Positions 1 to 5,253 of a stretch of DNA of 7,966 bases are shown in pieces. Made by a program: the position numbers and the translations under genes. The first letter of the stretch is position 1. Each line of letters opens with the position of its first letter. The notes under the pieces are model-generated. The model worked only from the letters and a program-made list of their open reading frames with translations, ran no database searches and was not told the origin of the DNA. Origin of the DNA: Verrucomicrobiota bacterium (GTDB lineage: Bacteria; Verrucomicrobiota; Kiritimatiellia; B70-G9); the NCBI GenBank assembly GCA_003641465.1, contig QNAJ01000054.1, positions 1 to 7,966 on the forward strand. The letters run 5' to 3'.

Positions 1-265
1 AGACGCGCCCCCGAACTTCGATCCCCATGGCTGCCAGGGCTGCCTCCAGTTTGGTTCCCCCGCGGCTGACGAATTTCTCACCCGCTGTGACCGTCACTGG
101 AACGTCACTCGGCACCCGAGCCCCGGCCTTGTCAATCCGGCGTCCATTTACGGTCACGCGACCGGAAAGAATGAGGCGCTGAGCAACACTGCGCGAGGGA
201 GCCAGGCCGCGCTCAACCAGAAGGCGGTCAAGGCGCAGATACTGCGGTCTCTCCTCCCGCGGCAT
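1..265 (-). CDS. tlyA: TlyA family rRNA (cytidine-2'-O)-methyltransferase, N-terminal part (cut by window edge)
   Basis: Reading the complement from the ATG at 263-265 gives 88 codons with no stop up to the window edge, so only the N-terminus is present. Residues about 9-70 form an S4 RNA-binding domain: RLDRLLVERGLAPSRS, then a segment ending SGRVTVNGRRIDKAG. This is followed by the family hallmark FVSRGGTKLEAAL and the run MGIEVRGRV that leads into the methyltransferase domain, which lies outside the window. TlyA proteins 2'-O-methylate cytidines in 16S and/or 23S rRNA (the C1409/C1920 sites in mycobacteria) and act in the cytoplasm on ribosomal subunits; some homologues were first named haemolysins. 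The start is supported by TAAGGAG six bases upstream, and an in-frame stop lies a few codons further up. It is transcribed divergently from ftsK. The family call is confident; the exact rRNA target is not known from this fragment. Confidence 0.9.
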   Translation of the reverse strand, partial: MPREERPQYLRLDRLLVERGLAPSRSVAQRLILSGRVTVNGRRIDKAGARVPSDVPVTVTAGEKFVSRGGTKLEAALAAMGIEVRGRV

Positions 266-271
266 CAGTGG

Positions 272-278
272 CTCCTTA
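272..278 (-). promoter_or_regulatory. Ribosome binding site of the tlyA-like gene
   Basis: The complement reads TAAGGAG, followed by six bases and then the ATG at 263-265. This strong Shine-Dalgarno match fixes the start of the minus-strand gene. Confidence 0.75.
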
Positions 279-388
279 CCTGAAAATGATCTTCAGTGCT
301 TGAGGGGCAGGCTCCAAGCAAAAAAGTGCCCGTCTCCTTTCCTTCGGCAATCCCGCTTGTCCGCTCCGCTCCGTCTCGGCGGCTATGC

Positions 389-396
389 AGGAGGGG
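389..396 (+). promoter_or_regulatory. Ribosome binding site that favours a TTG start for ftsK
   Basis: The sequence AGGAGGGG lies just before the in-frame TTG at 400-402, with five bases between GGAGG and the TTG. The three in-frame ATG codons nearby (385, 415, 436) have no comparable site at a proper distance; the site itself is downstream of the ATG at 385. It therefore points to TTG 400 as the start. Confidence 0.6.
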
Positions 397-399
397 CAC

Positions 400-2766
400 T
401 TGCGCACCCGCCGGATGGATTGGTATTCTGCTGCCATGAGCCTCCGCCAAGAGATCGCCAGCAGCCGCAAGCGGGAAATACTGGCCCTGCTGCTCCTGGC
501 CGCCGGGGTTTTCCTCTTTCTCAGCGTGATTTCATACGATTTCGGGGATATTCCACTTCTGCGCTATCCACCTCACGCGCCCCCGCATAATCTCATGGGA
601 ACCGTCGGGGCATGGTGCGCCTGCCTTCTGCTGATGCTTTTCGGCGTTGCCGGCTACCTGGCGCCGGTGGCGGCTTTCGGCACGGGACTGGTACTCATCT
701 TCGGCCATCGCCGGGGAGGATGGCAGTTGCTGGCCTGGGAGGCGCTGCTGGTGATCGCCTTGGCATGTCTGGTGGAACTGCAACCCGAGCTGTGGGCGCC
801 GGTGCAGGAAAGCGCAAACCTTCCGTCACCGGGTGGCCTCACCGGGTCACTGCTCGGCAGGTCCGTGCTGATCCGCTACTTCGGACCTCTGGGCGCCGGG
901 GTGGCCGCCGTCACGGTAGCCCTGGTAGCCGTCGTATACCTCTTTGATTTCGCCCCCACGTCAATTCTGCACCTCACTGTGCGGGCGGCAGCTACTGTCG
1001 GCCGCCTCCTCTCGGCCGCCTGGCGCAGCCTGCGTCCTCTCGCCATCCGAAAGGCCACGCCGGTAAGAACGGCTTCCCGCCCCATCAGACCCCGTCAACC
1101 CCGCATCCGCTCGCCGGTGCGGCCTGCCGCGCCAGCCGCTCAGGAGCCTACCCGGGTGCCGCCTCCGCCCCCGGAGAAAAAGGCTGCCCGCCAGCCCCGG
1201 AAGCCCCCGCCCACCCGGGTACGCGTTGAGTCGGCAGCCGGCGGCACTCCCGTGCCGAGTACCGGCGAATACCATCTACCTCCGCTGGACCTGCTGAATA
1301 TTCCGCCTCCCGACGCGCAACGCGTCTTCCGGGATGACCTGCAGGAAAATGCACGGGTGCTTCAGGAAACCCTGTCCGAATTTGGAATCGAATGCCGGGT
1401 GACCAACGTAGAACGCGGTCCGGTCGTCACCCGTTATGAAGTGCTTCCCGCACCAGGGGTACGCGTGGAGCGTATAGCCGCTCTGGCCAACAACATCGCC
1501 CTGACCATGAAAACCACCAGCGTACGTATCCAGGCGCCGGTGCCGGGGAAAGGCGTCGTAGGCATCGAGGTGCCCAATCCCAAAACCACCCTGGTGTATC
1601 TGCGGGAGATTCTGGAAAGTGACGCCTGGCGTTCCAGCCGGGCGGCGCTCCCTCTCGCGGTGGGCAAGGATGTCGCCGGCCGGGAAATCATTGCCGATCT
1701 GGCGGAAATGCCTCACCTGTTGATCGCGGGAGCCACCGGCTCGGGGAAGACCGTGTGTATCAATTCGCTGATTGCGGGCCTCCTGATGACCCGGACTCCG
1801 GATCAGCTGCGCCTCATGCTGATCGATCCCAAGATCGTGGAGTTCTCCGTGTACAACGATCTGCCCCACCTCATCGTCCCGGTAGTCACTGATGCCAAGA
1901 AGGTCAGCTTCTGCCTGCGATGGGCCATCAATGAAATGGAAACCCGCTACCGGCTCTTCGCCCGGGCCGGCGTCCGCAATATCCAGTCTTACAATTCACG
2001 CCCGCACCTCAAGCAGGGCAGACTGTTCGACGGCGAAGAAGAGGAATCCACCGGCCGGCCCGACCTTCCCGAACATCTGCCCTACATCGTTATCGTGATT
2101 GACGAACTGGCGGATCTGATGCTGGTGGCGCAGGCGGAAATTGAGAGCTGTATCGCCCGACTGGCGCAACTGTCACGCGCGGTGGGCATCCACATGATCA
2201 TCGCCACTCAGCGGCCTTCGGTCAACGTCATCACCGGCACTATCAAGGCCAATCTGCCCGCCCGGATAGCCTTTCAGGTGGCTCAGAAGGTGGACAGTCG
2301 CACCATTCTGGACGCCAATGGCGCGGACAAGCTGCTGGGTCGCGGCGACATGCTCTTTCTTCCTCCCGGCAGCAGCAAACTGGTCCGCGCTCAGGGAACT
2401 CTTACCCAAGACGACGAAATCGCACGCATTGTCGAATTTTACAAACAGCAGGGCAAACCACATTACGAAACCGCCATTACCGAAAAAATGCAGAAGGCGC
2501 CGGTCGAGCAGGAAGCAGAAGAAGACGAAGAACTGATCGAAAAGGCGGTCGAGGTCATTCTGCAGACCCGCCGCGCGTCCACCTCGGCATTGCAACGCCG
2601 CCTTCGTATCGGTTACACCCGCGCCGCACGCGTCATGGACATTCTTGAGCGGCGGGGTATAGTGGGACCGCCGCGCGGGGCGGAGCCGCGGGAAATTCTG
2701 ATCGCTGATACGGACGCCCGGCAACAAGCCGCCGAGCAGGAGGAGATAGGCGGTGGCGGATCCTGA
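400..2766 (+). CDS. ftsK: DNA translocase FtsK/SpoIIIE
   Basis: FtsK is a membrane-anchored hexameric ATPase that pumps double-stranded DNA at the division septum to clear and align sister chromosomes. From the TTG start it is 788 residues, close to B. subtilis SpoIIIE and much shorter than E. coli FtsK, whose linker is very long. Domains in order: four or five membrane segments within residues 25-185; a Pro/Arg-rich linker at about 215-290; the alpha domain from about 293 (LPPLDLLNIPPPD); the RecA-like beta motor with Walker A GATGSGKT at 444-451 and Walker B IVIVIDE ending at D568/E569, followed by ATQRPSVNVITGTIKANLPA and LGRGDMLFLPPGSSKLVRAQG; and a C-terminal gamma winged helix containing LQRRLRIGYTRAARVMDILE. 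All motor motifs are intact. The gamma recognition helix has T740, R744 and D747 where E. coli FtsK has N1296, R1300 and E1303. The gene overlaps the next by 14 bases. Alternative starts are ATG 385, 415 or 436. The family call is very secure. Confidence 0.96.
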   Translation: MRTRRMDWYSAAMSLRQEIASSRKREILALLLLAAGVFLFLSVISYDFGDIPLLRYPPHAPPHNLMGTVGAWCACLLLMLFGVAGYLAPVAAFGTGLVLIFGHRRGGWQLLAWEALLVIALACLVELQPELWAPVQESANLPSPGGLTGSLLGRSVLIRYFGPLGAGVAAVTVALVAVVYLFDFAPTSILHLTVRAAATVGRLLSAAWRSLRPLAIRKATPVRTASRPIRPRQPRIRSPVRPAAPAAQEPTRVPPPPPEKKAARQPRKPPPTRVRVESAAGGTPVPSTGEYHLPPLDLLNIPPPDAQRVFRDDLQENARVLQETLSEFGIECRVTNVERGPVVTRYEVLPAPGVRVERIAALANNIALTMKTTSVRIQAPVPGKGVVGIEVPNPKTTLVYLREILESDAWRSSRAALPLAVGKDVAGREIIADLAEMPHLLIAGATGSGKTVCINSLIAGLLMTRTPDQLRLMLIDPKIVEFSVYNDLPHLIVPVVTDAKKVSFCLRWAINEMETRYRLFARAGVRNIQSYNSRPHLKQGRLFDGEEEESTGRPDLPEHLPYIVIVIDELADLMLVAQAEIESCIARLAQLSRAVGIHMIIATQRPSVNVITGTIKANLPARIAFQVAQKVDSRTILDANGADKLLGRGDMLFLPPGSSKLVRAQGTLTQDDEIARIVEFYKQQGKPHYETAITEKMQKAPVEQEAEEDEELIEKAVEVILQTRRASTSALQRRLRIGYTRAARVMDILERRGIVGPPRGAEPREILIADTDARQQAAEQEEIGGGGS
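2738..2746 (+). promoter_or_regulatory. Ribosome binding site supporting the GTG start of the RodZ-like gene
   Basis: AGGAGGAGA lies inside the 3' end of ftsK, nine bases (counted from the last G of AGGAGG) before the GTG at 2753. It decides a GTG start that overlaps the ftsK stop, which suggests translational coupling. Confidence 0.65.
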
Positions 2767-3331
2767 CAGACCAGAAGGAGCGCAGCCGGCCGCGCAACCT
2801 GACAACGTCCCGGCCGGAGATGACGGATCCATCGGCGCCATCCTGCGCCGAGAACGGGAACGCAAGGGGATTTCTCTGCGCCAGGCCGCGGACGCGTTGC
2901 GCATCACCATCCACAAGGTTGAAGACCTCGAGAACAACAGATTCGACCGTTTCCCGGCTCCGGCCTACGCCAAAGCCTTTATCAAGCTCTACGCCCGGTA
3001 TCTCGGCCTGGACCACCGCCCCCTCACCGAGCGCTACATGGCCGAGTATGTCCGGGAGGAAGGCAGTGCCATCCTGCCCGAGGCCGCCGGACCGGAACAT
3101 CGCGACCTGGCCCAGAAGGCACTTGAGAATCTCCGCCGGTGGTTCAGCAGCTTTCCCGGTGAACGCCCGAGACGGGCACCCCTGGTAATCGGATTGATCG
3201 CGGCCACGCTGGTTCTTCTGCTGGCCCTGCACATGTGTTCCCGCAGGGGTTCATCACAGGTCACATCCCGGAGCCCGGTCGGCATCCCCCGCTACATCGA
3301 AGAGCCTCCCCAACCTTACATCGAGGAATAG
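2753..3331 (+). CDS. RodZ-like HTH membrane protein with a very short extracytoplasmic tail
   Basis: The 192-residue product has a hydrophilic N-terminus and a RodZ-type helix-turn-helix (HTH_25-like) at about residues 26-97, with RRERERKGISLRQAADALRI, then VEDLENNRF, then FPAPAYAKAFIKLYARYLGLD. A linker follows, then a single membrane segment at 143-162 (PLVIGLIAATLVLLLALHMC) preceded by arginines, and about 30 residues of tail ending YIEEPPQPYIEE. RodZ proteins link MreB filaments to the cell-wall elongation machinery, and the aromatic residues of the last HTH helix (Y72, F76, Y80) fit the MreB-contact face known in E. coli RodZ. The usual extracytoplasmic beta domain (DUF4115) is missing. 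The start is GTG with a strong ribosome binding site, overlapping ftsK by 14 bases. The ftsK, RodZ-like, pgsA order recurs in several phyla, as I recall. Function as an MreB adaptor is inferred, not shown. No terminator-like hairpin follows. Confidence 0.85.
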   Translation: MADPDRPEGAQPAAQPDNVPAGDDGSIGAILRRERERKGISLRQAADALRITIHKVEDLENNRFDRFPAPAYAKAFIKLYARYLGLDHRPLTERYMAEYVREEGSAILPEAAGPEHRDLAQKALENLRRWFSSFPGERPRRAPLVIGLIAATLVLLLALHMCSRRGSSQVTSRSPVGIPRYIEEPPQPYIEE

Positions 3332-3376
3332 GAAACAAACAGCCCCACCCATAACCCGTCTCCGCCATAATGGTTC

Positions 3377-3406
3377 TTGACCTGCAGAAAAGCCGGCCGC
3401 CAAAAT
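3377..3406 (+). promoter_or_regulatory. Possible weak sigma70-type promoter before pgsA
   Basis: TTGACC at 3377-3382 (five of six matches to TTGACA) is followed after 18 bases by CAAAAT at 3401-3406 (four of six matches to TATAAT). It lies in the 91-base gap between the RodZ-like gene and pgsA. Transcription would begin close to 3413, only about ten bases before the ATG at 3423 and about 25 before the ATG at 3438. Such matches arise by chance, so this is tentative. Confidence 0.3.
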
Positions 3407-3422
3407 CTCGGCCCGTAGGATC

Positions 3423-4016
3423 ATGACCAGAATCCGGATGCCAGACGCCCTCACTCTCAGCCGGCTGCTTTTCGCCGGCCTGATCATGTTCTTTCTCTCG
3501 GTGGATTTCGCCCTGGCACGCACTCTGGCCCTGCTGATGTTCATCATCGCCGGTATTACCGACTATCTCGATGGGTACCTGGCACGAAAGTACTACGGGC
3601 CCACTCCGTTCGGTGTCTTCATGGACCCGCTGACGGATAAGATCCTTATCTGCGCGGCCTTTGTCAGTTTCGTCGAGCTGCAGCTGCTTCCGGCCTGGAT
3701 GGTGGTGCTGGTCATCGGACGCGAATTTCTGGTCACGGGGTTGCGCCTGCTGGCCGCCTACCGCGGGCACATGATTCCGGCCGGCCGGTGGGGCAAGCAC
3801 AAGACCGGCTGGCAGGTAGTCACCATCGTCGCCATCCTGCTGGGGTTGGCCGTCAGGGACGATGTGGTGGCGGTGTACTATCCGGCGGTCCTGGCAGACT
3901 ACCGGATGGGCTTCGCCTATGTGTGTTACGGCCTGGGGCTGGCTGCGGTGATGATTACACTGGCTAGCGGATGGGCCTACTTCTGGCAGCATTCGCCCAT
4001 TCTCCGGCAACGATAG
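3423..4016 (+). CDS. pgsA: CDP-diacylglycerol--glycerol-3-phosphate 3-phosphatidyltransferase (phosphatidylglycerophosphate synthase)
   Basis: PgsA is an inner-membrane enzyme that joins CDP-diacylglycerol to sn-glycerol 3-phosphate, giving phosphatidylglycerol phosphate and CMP. This is the committed step to phosphatidylglycerol and cardiolipin. The 197-residue product carries the complete CDP-alcohol phosphotransferase signature D-x2-D-G-x2-A-R-x8-G-x3-D-x3-D at D47, D50, G51, A54, R55, G64, D68 and D72; these aspartates bind the metal and act in catalysis. The N-terminus PDALTLSRLL matches the usual PN-x-LT-x-xR start. REFLVTGLRLLAA and GKHKTGWQVV are typical of PgsA rather than of phosphatidylserine or phosphatidylcholine synthases. 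Several membrane helices fill the rest. The ATG at 3423 has AGGA only two bases upstream; the in-frame ATG at 3438 is an alternative and fits family N-termini just as well. Length is near the family norm (182 residues in E. coli). Confidence 0.95.
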   Translation: MTRIRMPDALTLSRLLFAGLIMFFLSVDFALARTLALLMFIIAGITDYLDGYLARKYYGPTPFGVFMDPLTDKILICAAFVSFVELQLLPAWMVVLVIGREFLVTGLRLLAAYRGHMIPAGRWGKHKTGWQVVTIVAILLGLAVRDDVVAVYYPAVLADYRMGFAYVCYGLGLAAVMITLASGWAYFWQHSPILRQR

Positions 4017-4078
4017 ACATGCCTACTCTTTGGCGGTAAGGTTATCCGCATGCCGACAAGCCTCGATATCCGGGTAGC

Positions 4079-4086
4079 AGGAGGAA
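4079..4086 (+). promoter_or_regulatory. Strong ribosome binding site of the exbB/tolQ-like gene
   Basis: AGGAGGAA ends four bases before the ATG at 4091. It supports that start over the in-frame ATG at 4178, which has no ribosome binding site and would remove the Ala-rich N-terminus. Confidence 0.75.
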
Positions 4087-4090
4087 TACG

Positions 4091-4834
4091 ATGCAAAGAA
4101 CATCGGGTACAACGGAAATGATGCCGGTGGTCGCCGCGGCGGCCGCGGCAGTCCCCGCCGAGCCGCTGCAGCAGTCCATGAGCCTCTGGGAAATCGTGCA
4201 GACCGGCGGGTGGCTGATGTATGTGCTCGGTGCTCTCTCGATCATTGGCCTGATGCTGGTACTCTATTTCCTTCTCTCCCTGCGGCGCGAAAGAATCGCC
4301 CCCCGCGAGCTCCTCATGGAACTCCACCGGCTGCTGGGCGCCTACCGTATCGAAGAGGCGGCTGCCATGTGCCAGAATGACCGCAGTCCGGCGGCGTCTA
4401 TTGCCCGCGCGGCTATTGACTACTGCCACCGCGCATCCCCCCCGGATCCCGGCATCCTCAAGGAAATAATCGAGGGTGAAGGCTCCCGGCAGGCGGTGAG
4501 GCTGCAGAACCGTGTCCAGTACCTTCTGGATATCGCCGTGGTGGCGCCGATGATCGGTCTGCTGGGCACTGTGATGGGTATGCTGCGGGCTTTCAACGCC
4601 GTGGCCCTGGACGTGGCCCGGGCCAAACCCATCGTCCTGGCGGCGGGAGTCTCCCAGGCTCTGGTGACCACTGCTGCCGGCCTTCTGGTAGGAATTCCGG
4701 CAATGATCTGTTACGCCTACTTTCGCAACCGGGGCAGCCGGCTGGTAAGCGATCTGGAAATCCTCGGGGCAGATCTGCTGACCTACCTGGGCCGTCGTGA
4801 CTCCGTCGAACTGGAAACCATCGGCGGGCAGTAG
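4091..4834 (+). CDS. exbB: MotA/TolQ/ExbB family proton channel protein
   Basis: This 247-residue inner-membrane protein matches the length of E. coli ExbB (244) and TolQ (230). These proteins form the pentameric stator that, with ExbD/TolR, turns proton flow into mechanical work on a periplasmic partner. Visible parts are an Ala-rich N-terminus (residues 13-25); TM1 at about 39-64 (GGWLMYVLGALSIIGLML); a cytoplasmic domain; TM2 at about 142-168 with the family core VAPMIGLLGTVMGMLRAF; and TM3 at about 181-210 with AAGVSQALVTTAAGLLVGIP, then basic FRNR. T160 and T194 correspond to the pore threonines T148 and T181 of E. coli ExbB. At the position of ExbB Glu176 this protein has Gln189. It starts 74 bases after pgsA and is followed two bases later by exbD. 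ExbB and TolQ cannot be told apart safely here, because no TonB, TolA or Pal gene is adjacent. Confidence 0.92.
   Translation: MQRTSGTTEMMPVVAAAAAAVPAEPLQQSMSLWEIVQTGGWLMYVLGALSIIGLMLVLYFLLSLRRERIAPRELLMELHRLLGAYRIEEAAAMCQNDRSPAASIARAAIDYCHRASPPDPGILKEIIEGEGSRQAVRLQNRVQYLLDIAVVAPMIGLLGTVMGMLRAFNAVALDVARAKPIVLAAGVSQALVTTAAGLLVGIPAMICYAYFRNRGSRLVSDLEILGADLLTYLGRRDSVELETIGGQ
4133..4149. repeat. GC-only repeat within the Ala codons of the exbB-like gene
   Basis: GCCGCGGC occurs twice, separated by one G. Because the octamer is its own reverse complement, the element is both a direct and an inverted repeat. In RNA it can fold as six G-C pairs with a five-base loop, about 43 bases after the start codon. 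It encodes part of the run of six alanines, so the simplest cause is GCN codon repetition rather than regulation. Confidence 0.5.
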
Positions 4835-4836
4835 CC

Positions 4837-5253
4837 ATGAACTTCCGACGCTCCCTGAGACAGGAATCGGTGGGCTTCCAGTTGGCTCCCATGGTGGATA
4901 TCGTCTTCATTCTGGTGTTCTTTTTCGTCACTACCCAGCTCTTCTCACAATGGGAGACCGAAATGGACATCACCCTCCCCACCGCCCGCACGGGGACCCT
5001 CCCCCAGCGCCTCCCGGGAGAGATCATTATCAACATCACCCGGGATGGATCATATGTAGTGAACGCCCGCCGCCTCACGGAATCCGAACTGGGAACGCTC
5101 CTCCACCGTCTGGCCAGCCTGTTTCCGGGCCAACCAGTAGTCATCCGGGCCGACCGCCGCGCCCGGTACGGGGAAATCATCCGGGTACTCGACCTGTGCC
5201 GTGATGCAGACATCTGGAACATATCCTTCGCTGCCCTGCCGCCGGAAGACTAG
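4837..5253 (+). CDS. exbD: ExbD/TolR family biopolymer transport protein
   Basis: This 138-residue protein has the standard ExbD/TolR build: a short cytoplasmic N-terminus, one membrane helix at about residues 16-37 (QLAPMVDIVFILVFFFVTTQ) and a periplasmic domain. D21 in the helix corresponds to the essential proton-carrying Asp25 of E. coli ExbD (Asp23 of TolR), so the channel should be active. The periplasmic part shows the typical pattern: IIINITRDGSYVVNARRL, then a helix, then VVIRADRRARYGEIIRVLDL and a last strand DIWNISFAAL. The ATG lies two bases after the exbB stop with no good ribosome binding site of its own, which points to translational coupling and paired expression. Its last 50 bases also encode the start of the following TPR gene. 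Length is close to ExbD (141) and TolR (142). Confidence 0.94.
   Translation: MNFRRSLRQESVGFQLAPMVDIVFILVFFFVTTQLFSQWETEMDITLPTARTGTLPQRLPGEIIINITRDGSYVVNARRLTESELGTLLHRLASLFPGQPVVIRADRRARYGEIIRVLDLCRDADIWNISFAALPPED

Larger units (their letters stand above)
266..399. other. Divergent intergenic region between tlyA and ftsK
   Basis: These 134 bases separate two divergent genes and should contain the promoters of both. I see no convincing sigma70 -35/-10 pair on either strand. The best minus-strand candidate is TTGGAG, 17 bases, GAAGAT, whose -10 matches the consensus at only three positions. There is no clear operator palindrome or terminator. The region holds the two ribosome binding sites listed separately. 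Confidence 0.6.

Noticed and set aside
1276..1869. Minus-strand open frame (197 codons) opposite the FtsK alpha/beta region
   Set aside because: It lies entirely opposite conserved FtsK coding sequence with no family features of its own.
2750..2763. GGGGS-encoding end of ftsK with a GGATCC site, resembling an engineered linker
   Set aside because: It is simply the overlap of the ftsK 3' end with the GTG start and second to fourth codons of the next gene. There is no vector or tag sequence around it.
2173..2937. Long minus-strand open frame (254 codons) opposite the ftsK 3' end
   Set aside because: It is antisense to the conserved FtsK motor and gamma domain and the RodZ-like start, shows no recognisable domain, and is explained by high GC content and codon bias.
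3261..4010. Long minus-strand open frame (249 codons) opposite pgsA
   Set aside because: It mirrors pgsA, which has a perfect catalytic signature. The translated product is His/Gln/Asp-rich low-quality sequence typical of an antisense shadow.
4031..4048. Imperfect hairpin GCGGTAA/TTATCCGC between pgsA and exbB as a terminator
   Set aside because: The full pairing leaves only a two-base loop and has a bulge, the stable part is four pairs, and no T-run follows. It is not a convincing terminator.
4044..4072. TTATCC, 17 bases, GATATC as a promoter for exbB
   Set aside because: The spacing is right, but both boxes match the consensus poorly (about three of six each), so it is not reported as a feature.
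4997..5004. CCCTCCCC, whose complement GGGGAGGG fits the KOPS pattern GGGNAGGG
   Set aside because: About one such match is expected by chance on two strands of a window this size, and GC-rich sequence makes it more likely. One copy says nothing about orientation.
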